A stretch of 64,000 nucleotides of DNA from JBEISR01 sp044337705. Its GTDB lineage: Bacteria > Planctomycetota > Planctomycetia > Pirellulales > Pirellulaceae. The notes beneath the pieces are model-generated. The model was not told where the DNA came from and searched no databases. It saw only the letters and a program-made list of their open reading frames with translations. A program made the translations under genes and the position numbers. Shown piece by piece: positions 28,186 through 37,200 of this stretch (position 1 is its first letter; the number at the start of each line of letters is the position of its first letter). The stretch spans positions 1 to 64,000 of the forward strand of contig JBIINB010000009.1 in the NCBI GenBank assembly GCA_044337705.1, given 5' to 3'.

Positions 28186-28680
28186 TCAAAACGCTTTGCG
28201 ATCCTCGCAGGACTCAAAGGCGCTGCGGTAGTGCGTGATCGAATCAGGATGACATCGGCCTGGATCCAGCACAATAGCGACGACATCGAAACGAGCCGGC
28301 AGGTTCCAAAGCCGGTATCGCGTCAGATATTCCTGAGCACATCGAGTCAATTGCCACTGCTTGCGATGGTCCACCGAATCGGCAGGGCCTTCCCCCGCCT
28401 CTGCTGCTCGCCATGTCTTCACTTCGACAAAAACCAGCTGTCTGCGGTCGAGCATCACCAAGTCGATCTCGCCCACCCAGGAGCGATAGCCCGCCTCTAG
28501 GCAGCGATACCCCAGCCTCTGCAGGTAACGCCTGGCAATCGCCTCCCCTCTGGCTCCCAGCGCCGTGCCTCCTGGCCGGTACATTCCTGCGCCAAGTGAC
28601 CTCTGGGCACGATCGATCAGGCTGTAGATCGCTGCGCGTGCCACGCTTTGGCATCCCTCGCGCCACCTGGACAGACCCAT
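28186..28680 (-). CDS. YraN/UPF0102 family endonuclease-like protein
   Basis: A 164-residue protein with the nuclease-superfamily core typical of UPF0102: GARGEAIARRYLQRLGYR, then GEIDLVMLDRRQLVFVEVKTW, where E/D and EVK form the predicted PD-(D/E)xK active site. Biological function is unsettled. It follows rplS, its usual neighbour, but behind an intrinsic terminator. ATG 28680 (MGLSRW) is chosen over the in-frame TTG 28698. Confidence 0.92.
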   Translation of the reverse strand: MGLSRWREGCQSVARAAIYSLIDRAQRSLGAGMYRPGGTALGARGEAIARRYLQRLGYRCLEAGYRSWVGEIDLVMLDRRQLVFVEVKTWRAAEAGEGPADSVDHRKQWQLTRCAQEYLTRYRLWNLPARFDVVAIVLDPGRCHPDSITHYRSAFESCEDRKAF

Positions 28681-28693
28681 CCCACCGACTCCG

Positions 28694-28746
28694 CGCAAGA
28701 AAAAGGCTCCCGGAATCTCATCGTTCGATGGAATCCTAGGAGCCTT
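28694..28746 (-). terminator. Intrinsic terminator after rplS
   Basis: On the minus strand AAGGCTCC pairs with GGAGCCTT, enclosing a second small hairpin CATCG-AA-CGATG, and is followed by TTTTTCTT. It lies just upstream of the yraN start, so yraN would need read-through or its own promoter. Confidence 0.75.
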
Positions 28747-28819
28747 GGTGGATTTGGTCCAATTCCGCTGCAGATCGGTTCAGGCGCAGATCAACGCCAT
28801 CGAGTCCAATCCAGCACCA

Positions 28820-29170
28820 TCAGACGCGACGCTCGCGGAGACGTACCGACTTGCCGCTGCGCTGACGAAGGAAGTACAGCTTGGCACGACGCACGACACT
28901 CTTTCTCTTCACGTCGATCTTGTCGATTCGGGGTGAATGAAGCGGAAACTTCCGCTCCACCCCCTCGCCACCGACGATGCGACGCACTACGAACATCTCG
29001 CGCGTGCCACTTCCGCTGCGTGCGATGACGGTACCGCTGAAAATCTGAATCCGCTCCTTGTTCCCTTCGAGGATCTTGGTGTGGACGTCGACGACATCCC
29101 CAACTTCGAAGGCGTCAACATTGGCTTTCAGAGACGATTGCTCGGCGAGAGCGATGATTTTCTGGCTCAT
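28820..29170 (-). CDS. rplS: 50S ribosomal protein L19
   Basis: A 116-residue ribosomal protein at the 30S-50S interface. Family sequence includes the FEVGDVVDVHTKI segment, QIFSGTVIARSGSGTREMF and FPLHSPRIDKIDV. Length matches bacterial L19. It is separated from trmD by about 1.4 kb, unlike the usual close spacing. Confidence 0.97.
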   Translation of the reverse strand: MSQKIIALAEQSSLKANVDAFEVGDVVDVHTKILEGNKERIQIFSGTVIARSGSGTREMFVVRRIVGGEGVERKFPLHSPRIDKIDVKRKSVVRRAKLYFLRQRSGKSVRLRERRV

Positions 29171-29821
29171 GATTCAAACATCTATTCTGGAGGCTCTTTC
29201 AGCGGTCGACTGACCAGGGGATCCTAGAATATCGCTGATTGCACTCTATCTGAAAAGGGCATTTTTTCCTCTTTTCCCGAGCCCAGTGGGCCTCTGATGA
29301 CCGTTTTCTCGAGTCTATCCAGCATTATTGGGAATTACGATCCGACGACCTGGAGCGGGAATCGCCCCAAACGAAAGGCTTCCGCTCGGCCGTTTCCCGG
29401 ACGAAGAAGCTTGGCACCAGCCCCCCCTAAAGAAAGGGCAATTTTCCTGCTGCAAGAAGGCCCGAAGAGCCTGGGCGCTCGATTGCCGGGGTCACGAACT
29501 CCCCCGTTGATCGAGGCCAATCTTTAGGCCCTTAAGCCCTAAGGGCTGGCAGTCCAATCCTCTATAGGATCCACCTGCTTCATCCTCCTCCTGATTCATC
29601 GGGAACTGAGGAAGCTCAGGGAATTTTGGTGTCTGGGAAATCTTTCCATCGTCGGCCCTCCAGGGCCGATTCGCTCCGCTGGACTCCAAATGGGAGACCT
29701 TGAAAGGGACGTTCCACACAATCCGTCACCTATTTAGCCCCATCCATGAAAGAAAAAAGCGATCCATCGGTAGTGATCCAGAGGCGGAAATGGCGCAGGT
29801 GTTCTCGAAATTACCGAAAAA
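29171..29821. other. Noncoding part of the trmD-rplS spacer
   Basis: About 650 bp upstream of rplS with no recognisable gene. It contains a palindromic patch (GCCCTTAAG and GCCCTAAGGGC near 29527-29550) and must hold the rplS promoter if the upstream transcript ends at the internal terminator or decayed gene. Confidence 0.5.
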
Positions 29822-30266
29822 TCAGAACGCCATTTCCGCTGCGTTGCATCGCTTTGTTCGAAAGGATTCCACAATGGGCTCGTACCCGATTCGATCCTCC
29901 CAAACCCCGGCGGTTCGTTGGATCGGTCGAGTCAACATCGATACGATTCGTTTCAACTTAGATTTGCAAGCTTTGGTTCGCATCCTCAGTAATCGCATCG
30001 AAGACAAGCAGCACATCGTGACGTGACGCGCATTCGAGAGCGGAACCCCGTACAATCTCGAAGAACCGACTTTTATCTTTGAGGCTTTGTCTTCAGGCGC
30101 CCTCGGCAATATTCAACGGAATCGATAGGGCCGCGCTAAGCCATGGATCGCGAACTTGCCGGTTGACACCTTGGAGCGATCGAGCAACTTGATACGAGAA
30201 GGCAACGTAGTCAATCGAAAGACGATATACGTCGAGTCGTTCATAGTCGGAGGTCGGTTCTGTCAT
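29822..30266 (-). pseudogene. Decayed four-helix-bundle (S23 rRNA-intervening-sequence) protein gene
   Basis: Minus-strand reading from ATG 30266 gives DYERLDVYRLSIDYVAF and AALSIPLNIAEG, the N-terminal half of the S23/IVP four-helix-bundle family. A TGA at 30093-30095 interrupts where the family has a glycine (GGC GCC TGA AGA CAA; one G-to-T change from GGA). The same frame continues with SLKDKSRFFEIVRGSALECA up to a TAA at 29958-29960, where the family sequence resumes in another frame as LKRIVSMLTRPIQRTAG. One nonsense mutation and one frameshift thus explain the three pieces. The last 30 codons to 29822 have no family similarity. Confidence 0.82.
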
Positions 30267-30564
30267 CAGCGATCCATTCGAGTACGACTGCCCTGACGAA
30301 CATGCCTTCCATAGATTTAGGATCGTTTCCACGGGTTAATAATCAAATACTTCTCACCCAATGCTCGTAGGCATCCTTCGGCAAGAATCCTTTGCCACTT
30401 ATCCTGCGGCGATTATCCTTCGGCGAGCGGTGGGCGTCAGACCACTGTTCCACGCCCTTGACTGTCTGGCTCACGATACCTGAGGGACTTACGTCCCCCG
30501 CTCGCAGATGCCTCAAAAAGGGTGCCACAGGGAAGGGGCGCAGAGGTTGCTGCCTGACTGCGAC
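30267..30564. other. Spacer downstream of trmD with a REP-like hairpin
   Basis: No gene is visible in this 298-bp stretch. It contains GGGAC-TTAC-GTCCC (30484-30497), related to the hairpin at 18729-18749. Confidence 0.5.
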
Positions 30565-31284
30565 TCAACCTTCCGTCCCGGGCGATGTGGAAGTTCCTGG
30601 CCCTAGAAGGTCTGAACGCCTCTGAGCGGTACGCCTGAGACTTTCCTCGTGACGCCACTGAGCGATTTTTCCGTGGTCGCCACTGAGCAGCACCTCGGGT
30701 ACTTCCAATCCTCGAAAGGAGCGTGGCCGAGTGTATTGAGGGAACTCCAGGATGCGATGTCCGCGAGAAAATGAATCCTCCCAACTACTTGCTTCGTCTC
30801 CAAGCACCCCAGGGACCATTCGGATCGCTGCGTCGACCACCACCATCGCCGCCACTTCGCCTCCGTTGAGCACATAGTCTCCGATGCTCAATTCCAGAGG
30901 CTGCAGCAGATCGATGACGCGCTGGTCAAATCCTTCGTACCGACCGCATAGAAGAATCAGTCGCGGCAGGGAACCAAGCCGCTCTACCATCGGCTGATCC
31001 AGTCGCTCCCCCTGAGGGGTCAGAAGGCATACCAAACCGGGCTCCGACAAGAGGCTCTGAACCGCCTCCACACAGCGCACGACAGGCTCGACCTGAATCA
31101 ACATCCCCGGTCCACCACCGAAGGGGCGGTCATCCACTTTGTGGTGCTTCGGGTCGCACGAATACTCCCTCAGATCGTGCACCACTAATTCCACCAACCC
31201 TGCGTCAATCGCCTTGGCCAACAAGCTCTGGGTCAGATATCCCCGAAAAATCTCGGGGAACAGTGTGATGATGTCGATCCGCAT
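30565..31284 (-). CDS. trmD: tRNA (guanine-N1)-methyltransferase
   Basis: A 239-residue SPOUT methyltransferase forming m1G37 in tRNAs reading CCN, CUN and CGG codons. Signature stretches: RIDIITLFPEIF at the N-terminus, DDRPFGGGPGML, LLCGRYEGFDQRV and SIGDYVLNGGE, which form the trefoil-knot SAM site. Length is normal. It follows rpsP by 166 bp with an intrinsic-terminator-like structure in between. Confidence 0.97.
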   Translation of the reverse strand: MRIDIITLFPEIFRGYLTQSLLAKAIDAGLVELVVHDLREYSCDPKHHKVDDRPFGGGPGMLIQVEPVVRCVEAVQSLLSEPGLVCLLTPQGERLDQPMVERLGSLPRLILLCGRYEGFDQRVIDLLQPLELSIGDYVLNGGEVAAMVVVDAAIRMVPGVLGDEASSWEDSFSRGHRILEFPQYTRPRSFRGLEVPEVLLSGDHGKIAQWRHEESLRRTAQRRSDLLGPGTSTSPGTEG

Positions 31285-31320
31285 GGCCAGAGCCCCGCAG
31301 AAGCGCCAGGACGATTCTTC

Positions 31321-31382
31321 GCAAAGAAAAACCCACCCGTCTCATATCGCGCGCCTCAGGTGAGGCTCGCTGGACGCGTGGG
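31321..31382 (-). terminator. Terminator-like hairpin between rpsP and trmD
   Basis: On the minus strand CCCACGCGTC pairs with GACGGGTGGG (one mismatch), enclosing GCCTC-ACCT-GAGGC, and is followed by TTTTTCTTTG. It ends about 37 bp upstream of the trmD start and could act as terminator or attenuator. Confidence 0.65.
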
Positions 31383-31450
31383 TTCCGCAGAATGGAATGG
31401 AGTAAGCCAGACCACAGGAATATAGACTGGCCACTCAAGCTCTCGACCGA

Positions 31451-31765
31451 TCAGGAAGCAGCAGGCGTTGGCCTCTTGAGCCTCTCGACAGCCGCCTTTT
31501 GCTCTTCCAGATGCGTACCGTTGGTGCCGTACTTCTTGATCAACGTCGCCACCCGCTCGCTAGGCTGAGCACCGACGCTCAACCAATAATCGATCCGCTC
31601 GCCATTGAGCACCGCTCGCGCGTCGGTCTCCTTGACCATCGGATCGTAGTGCCCCAGTTCTTCGAGAACCGGTCCGTCACGACGCGTCCGAACATCCAAC
31701 GCACAGACTCTATAGAAAGGACGGCCCTTGCGCCCTAATCGCTTCATCCGAATACGCACTGTCAC
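31451..31765 (-). CDS. rpsP: 30S ribosomal protein S16
   Basis: A 104-residue ribosomal protein. The N-terminal TVRIRMKRLGRKGRPFYRV and EELGHYDPM are diagnostic of bS16. It lies 79 bp after ffh, as in many bacteria. RimM, which normally lies next between rpsP and trmD, is missing here. Confidence 0.97.
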   Translation of the reverse strand: MTVRIRMKRLGRKGRPFYRVCALDVRTRRDGPVLEELGHYDPMVKETDARAVLNGERIDYWLSVGAQPSERVATLIKKYGTNGTHLEEQKAAVERLKRPTPAAS

Positions 31766-31844
31766 GAGTCGACCACTCCTGGTGAAATTCAGGGAACCTA
31801 TCGAGTCCCAAAGTATAGGAAATCTTTCGGGGGTGCGAAGAGGA

Positions 31845-33326
31845 TTATTTTCCTTTTCGCTTCATTTGCCGGAGTTTTCGCTCCCGCTCCTTCTGCAGCC
31901 TCTCCCTCTCCTTGGGGGATAGGCGTTTCCCTGTGCTTTGCTTGACCTTCATATTTTCGAGGCTCATTCCGGGCATTCCGGCCATTCCACCTTGAATCTG
32001 CTGGAGGGCTTTGAGTCGATCGGTCATTTTGCCGGTCGACATCAGTTGCAGGAGGGGCCCCATGACCTGGAACTGCTTGATGAGGTCGGAAACCTGGACG
32101 GCCTGGACCCCGGCACCACGGGCGATGCGATGACGGCGCTGGATGTCGATGATTTCGGGCTGTCGCCGCTCGCCGGGAGTCATCGAATCGATAATTCCCG
32201 AGATTCTTGCCATTTCGCCATCCTGATCGCCGGCCTGAGCTAGCGCATCTTTGATGGCACCCATTCCAGGCATCAGACCGAGCATTTTCTGCATGAGTCC
32301 TGGTTTTCGCATCTTCTGGATCATGTCGCGGAAATCCTCCAGCGAGAACTTTCCCGACTGCAATCGCTCCTCCAGTCGCTCCCGCTCCTGGTCGTCGATC
32401 AGCCGGTGGGCTTCCCGCGCCACTTCCAGCATGTCGCCCATTTCCAAGATGCGGCTGGCCATTCCTTCGGGACGAAACGGTTCCAGCGCATCCAGATGCT
32501 CCCCGGTCCCGATGAATTTGATCGGCACCTGCGTCACCGCCTTGACGCTCAACAAAGCCCCGCCACGTGCATCGCCATCCAGCTTGGTAAGAATCGCCCC
32601 ATCCAGCTCCAGGGCCGCGTGAAATGCCGAAGCACTGTTGACGGCATCCTGTCCCGTCATGCCGTCGACCACCAGATAAATCTGGTCGGGCTTAACCTGC
32701 TGATCGATCTGCTTGAGCTGCTCCATCAACTCCTGGTCGATCGCCAATCGGCCTGCCGTGTCGAGGATCACCACATTGGCATGCTGCTGCTTCGCCTGCT
32801 CGATACCTTCCCGGCAGACCTGTACGGGATCGGCGGCGCCGTGGGGTGCAAAGACAGGCACCCCCAGTTGGGATCCCAGCACCCTCAACTGCTCGATCGC
32901 AGCCGGCCTCTGCAGGTCCGCAGCAACCAGAAACGGGCGCAATTTTTGCTCCTGAATCAACTTGGCCAGCTTGCCGCAGGTGGTCGTCTTGCCTGACCCC
33001 TGAAGCCCGCAAAGCATCAGGACCGTAGGTTGCCCCTTTTTGACGGGAATGCTCTGATCGACCGGCCCCAACAAGCCAACCAGTTCTTCATAGACGATCT
33101 TGACCAGTTCCTCGGAAGGTCGAAGCGAAAGGAGGACCCTTCGGCCCACAGCCCGCTCGGTGACGCTCTTCATGAACTGCTGGACCACAGCATAGCTGAC
33201 GTCGGCCTCCAGCAACGAAGATTCGACCAGAGCCAAACCCTCTCGCATGTTCGCTTCGGTCAGCTTGCCCTTGCCCTGAAGCGTCTTAAAGGCAGACTGC
33301 AGGCCACGAGAAAGGGAATCGAACAT
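31845..33326 (-). CDS. ffh: Signal recognition particle GTPase Ffh (SRP54)
   Basis: A 493-residue SRP protein that binds signal sequences and 4.5S RNA. N domain, then the G domain with GLQGSGKTTTCGKLA (G1), DTAGRLAID (G3) and TKLDGDARGGA, then the methionine-rich M domain (MQKMLGLMPGMGAIKDAL, MAGMPGM) and a basic C-terminus. ATG 33326 (MFDSLSRGL) is the family start; the frame is open upstream to 33839 without similarity. First gene of the ffh-rpsP-trmD-rplS-yraN cluster. Confidence 0.97.
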   Translation of the reverse strand: MFDSLSRGLQSAFKTLQGKGKLTEANMREGLALVESSLLEADVSYAVVQQFMKSVTERAVGRRVLLSLRPSEELVKIVYEELVGLLGPVDQSIPVKKGQPTVLMLCGLQGSGKTTTCGKLAKLIQEQKLRPFLVAADLQRPAAIEQLRVLGSQLGVPVFAPHGAADPVQVCREGIEQAKQQHANVVILDTAGRLAIDQELMEQLKQIDQQVKPDQIYLVVDGMTGQDAVNSASAFHAALELDGAILTKLDGDARGGALLSVKAVTQVPIKFIGTGEHLDALEPFRPEGMASRILEMGDMLEVAREAHRLIDDQERERLEERLQSGKFSLEDFRDMIQKMRKPGLMQKMLGLMPGMGAIKDALAQAGDQDGEMARISGIIDSMTPGERRQPEIIDIQRRHRIARGAGVQAVQVSDLIKQFQVMGPLLQLMSTGKMTDRLKALQQIQGGMAGMPGMSLENMKVKQSTGKRLSPKERERLQKERERKLRQMKRKGK

Positions 33327-34206
33327 CAACAAAACCCCCAAAAGAAGGATCCCGCCGTTTCCTCGGACCCCGAGGGCCGGCTGCCGCTGCGGCACTCCTT
33401 GGGCTCCGATCAAGCCCCCGAAGGCCAGAAATGGATGAATGGATGGTCCAGCAATCGTCCTCTCGAGCCCTCGGATCGGCAAGGGATCGGAGAAAAAATT
33501 CGAGGGAGATTGCCTGGCAGTTGGATCGAGCCGGATGATCGATCGCTTTCCATCGGAATGGCTCGCTTCCTGGTGTTTGGGAGCGGCAGAGTCGCTTTTC
33601 CCCATGCGATCAGGCCATCTAACCGGCCGCCATGCGATTCCATCCGCTTTTGACTCAACGTACCAATGCCTGCATTCCGAGTCCCATAGCGATTCCCCCC
33701 GGAGTCGGAGGCAGGTCAGCAGAACTCCAGGCAGTTTCGGCAAGGTGTCCCCGGCATACGGCCGGTATCGATCCTGCTGAGCGGAACACCGACGGGGCGA
33801 CGGGAACTTTTCACGGTGAGTTCGAATCGAAAGCCACATGCTGTTCTGGCTGGCTTTGCGGGTTCGTCACGGTGAGTGAAGCTCCCCATGGAGTCGCTGG
33901 GCGAGAGGTTGACTTGGGCAATTTGGTGAAAATGAATCGAAACCAACCCTTAGCAAACGATTTCCTTGGCCTTGGGGGCTGGGCATCGACGTTGCAATGG
34001 GGTGGTGCGGAATTACAATCGCGAGATTGGTGTAGTCCGCGTTTTCCATCTTCTCTAAATTCTCGGTCGATTGCCTTTTGGCACTTTTTTCAAGACCAAG
34101 GGGCAGGCGCGGTCTATCAGGCTTAGGGCATTTTGCCTTCCAAGGCCGGGTGGAAGAAGCGCATCGGTTTCAGATTCATTCCTGTTTCTGTTCGGGTAAA
34201 ACCACG
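33327..34206. other. Divergent intergenic region between ffh and the giant gene
   Basis: About 880 bp without a recognisable gene, despite open frames on both strands. It must contain the outward promoters for the SRP operon and the giant gene. No 4.5S RNA gene was identified here. Confidence 0.5.
33992..34019 (+). promoter_or_regulatory. Candidate sigma-70-type promoter of the giant gene
   Basis: TTGCAA (33992-33997) and TACAAT (34014-34019) are separated by 16 bp and lie about 190 bp before the preferred ATG. Planctomycete promoter rules are not well defined, so this is a pattern match only. Confidence 0.4.
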
Positions 34207-37200
34207 ATGGCGACACGTCGCAAAGCGAGCAGGTCCAAGGCGTTGCAACAGGCAAATTCCCGGCGCATGCTGCTGGAGAACCTGGAAGGGCGTCAGTTGA
34301 TGGCGGTCGGCCCCCAGTTGGTCGGCGTCCAGCCCAACGAGGGGGAACTGCTGGAAAACGGAGCGGTACTTCACGTGTCGCCGCGAGAACTGGTCTTCCG
34401 TTTCGATGATGCTTCGGCCATCGACGGACGGACGCTCTCTGGAATCCAGATCAGTCGTGCTGGGACTGATGGGATTTTTGAAAGGGCCTACTTGAGCACC
34501 GACCTGGGGACAGGCGGGGCGGTGGTGGTCGACTTTGCGGCGGCCAACCCAGGCACCAGCGGCAATGGAGTCGAGATCCGCTTCACCCAGGCGTCTCGCA
34601 GTGACACCAGTTTGCCTCGCATCAGTGTCTCGGGGCAGCGTCTGAACATAGAAGTCAATACGGCTCCAGGGCTGAAGACGACGGCTCAGGATCTGATCGA
34701 CACCATCAATGCCGATGGTGTGGCCAGCAAGCTGGTGATCGCCAGTCGTTTGCGTGGTTCTCCGTTTGTCGCCATCGCCGACACGGTTCCAGCCGGTCAG
34801 GTGCTGAAATTGACGGGAGCCAATGCGGCGCGTGTATCGACCAACATGAACGCTGGTACGGCGATTCAGGTGGAGTTCCTTTCGCAGCAGTCTGGCCCCC
34901 AGGGTCGCGGCATCAAGATCGAATTCAGCTCGCGCGACTTCGGTGCCGCTTCGCCGCCGGTTGTGTCGGTGACTGGCACCACGATCCAAGTGGAGATGAA
35001 CAGCAATTCCAGGTTCTCATCCACAGCCCAGGAAGTGATCGATGCCGTCAACTCCACCAGCGCCGCGTCGGCGCTGGTGCTGGCTCGTTTCGTCAGTGGT
35101 TCTCCGACAACGCGAGTCGGCGCATTGCCGATCAATTACTCGCCACTGGTCCTTGCGGGGGCCAACGACATCCCGATCACTCCGGCTTACGTCGGCTTTG
35201 GGGATTCGGCTCGCGAGGTGGTCTTCCGATTTGCGGAAGACCTCCCTGATGACATCTACCGAATCGACGTTCTTGGGCGAGGTCCACTGGCGCTCAAAAA
35301 TGTGCTCGGCCAGCCCTTCAACGGCGGAAACGACCAGGGGATCCAATTCGAACTCGACCTGGGGGCTCGCATCGAAGCGGTCGTGCCGCAGCCGGTCGTT
35401 CGACTAGCCAACGGTTCGCTGGACCAGAAGCGGAACGTGATCGAGGTCTATTTCAACGACGACGATCTCGACCCGACAGCCGCGATCAATCCACGCTTCT
35501 ACCAGCTTCGCTACACGCGGGGCTCGGTGCAGATGAATGACGACCTAGTTTTTTATCCGGCCAAGGTCGAATACAGCGCTGCGCAGGATCGCGCGATCCT
35601 CACCTTCAATCGGAACTTGGACCAGTTGGTCGACACAAACGGTAACGCGCTTCCGATCGAAGCCCTCCGACTGCGGATCGGGATTGACGAAGAAAATCTG
35701 CCTGCCCCGGCACAGCTTTCGGCTACCGCCGATCCGGGCAGCCAATGGGACTCGGCCCTCGACATCACCAGCCAGTTCCAGCCAGTCTCCGGCCAGCCCA
35801 AGGCGATCATCATCCAGTCGGAGATCCAGAATACCACCCCGTATCTGCTCGATTTCCCAGGGGCCAACGACGAACCGGGCAATCGCGACAACCGCTACCA
35901 GAGCCACGTGTCGAGCGTCGACAGCGACGGCATCGAGGTGATCGAATACAACTTCCAAGGGCAGCTCGGCCGGTCCGGCGGTAGCATCCAGCTCAATGCG
36001 ATCACAGAAACGCAGAAGCAGCGTGTTCGAGAGATCATGTCGCTGTATGCCAACTACTTGGGGGTGCGGTTTGTCGAAACGGACACCAACGGCATCACGA
36101 TCGCCATGGGGGATATGCGCGCGGTTTTCGGTGGTACAGACAATCGACCGGGTGGTGCCACCTACGCGGCCGGTCCCCTGGTCAGCAATGGCCAACCTGC
36201 GGTGGTCGTCGATATTCAGGACTTCAGCGGTTCGGACCAAAGCGAGTTCGGATCGGCTCTTTTCCGAACGTTCATGCAGGGGATTGGAGTGCAGCTGGGG
36301 CTGGGGCGCGCCGAAGAGCTGCCTCAACTGACGATTCAAAGCGGCCAGCCGATCACCAACCCGGGCATCGACACCGAGATGGTTTTTCCTGGCAACCAGG
36401 ACATCGTCCATGGTCAATTTGTCCACCGCCCCGAAAGCAAGGACATCGACCTCTATCGGTTCACGTTGCCGGAGGCAGGGGAGCTAAAGATTGAGACGTT
36501 CTCCGAGCGGCTTTCGGAGGTCAGCCTGCTGGACACCCATCTGCGACTCTATCGGCTGAACCCCAACGGTTCTTTCACTGAGGTCGCCTCCAACGGTGAC
36601 TACTACAGTGAAGATTCGCTGATCCGATTGAAGGTTGCTGCCGGGTCCTATGTCCTTGGCGTCAGCGCCAAAGGGAATGAAGCTTACGATCCGACGATCG
36701 AAGATTCGGGGCTAGGTGGGCGCAGCGAGGGTCGGTACCAGGTACGCATCGATTTCCGTCCACCCGAAACATCCTATTTGTTTGACAGCACCGCCGACGG
36801 CGACGGCTCCCGAGTCCAGATCGATGGAGATTCCGATGGACGGCCCGGCGGGACCTACGATTTCTGGTTTGTTCCGACCGGACCGACGAATACGGTTTTC
36901 GTCGACAAGGCATCCAAAGCGATCACCTCCAACGGTTCGTTGGCAGCTCCATTCAAGACGATTCGCGAAGGGTTGCAGGCATCCACTTCGGGTGCAGTCG
37001 TTCGTATCGTCGGCAACGGGGGTGCGGACGGCAAGCTGGAGACAACCTCCGATAATCTCGCCTATGAACTGGGCTTCAATCGGCTCAATCAGGTCCAGGC
37101 CGATGGCTCCACCTTCGATGTTCCCAAGAACGTTACGGTGATGATCGATGCTGGAGCCATCCTGAAGCTCAGCCGAGCCCGCATTGGAGTCGGCAGCACA

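Noticed and set aside
33327..34206. 4.5S (SRP) RNA gene near ffh
   Set aside because: No stretch with the conserved GNAR-loop hairpin arrangement was identified by eye.
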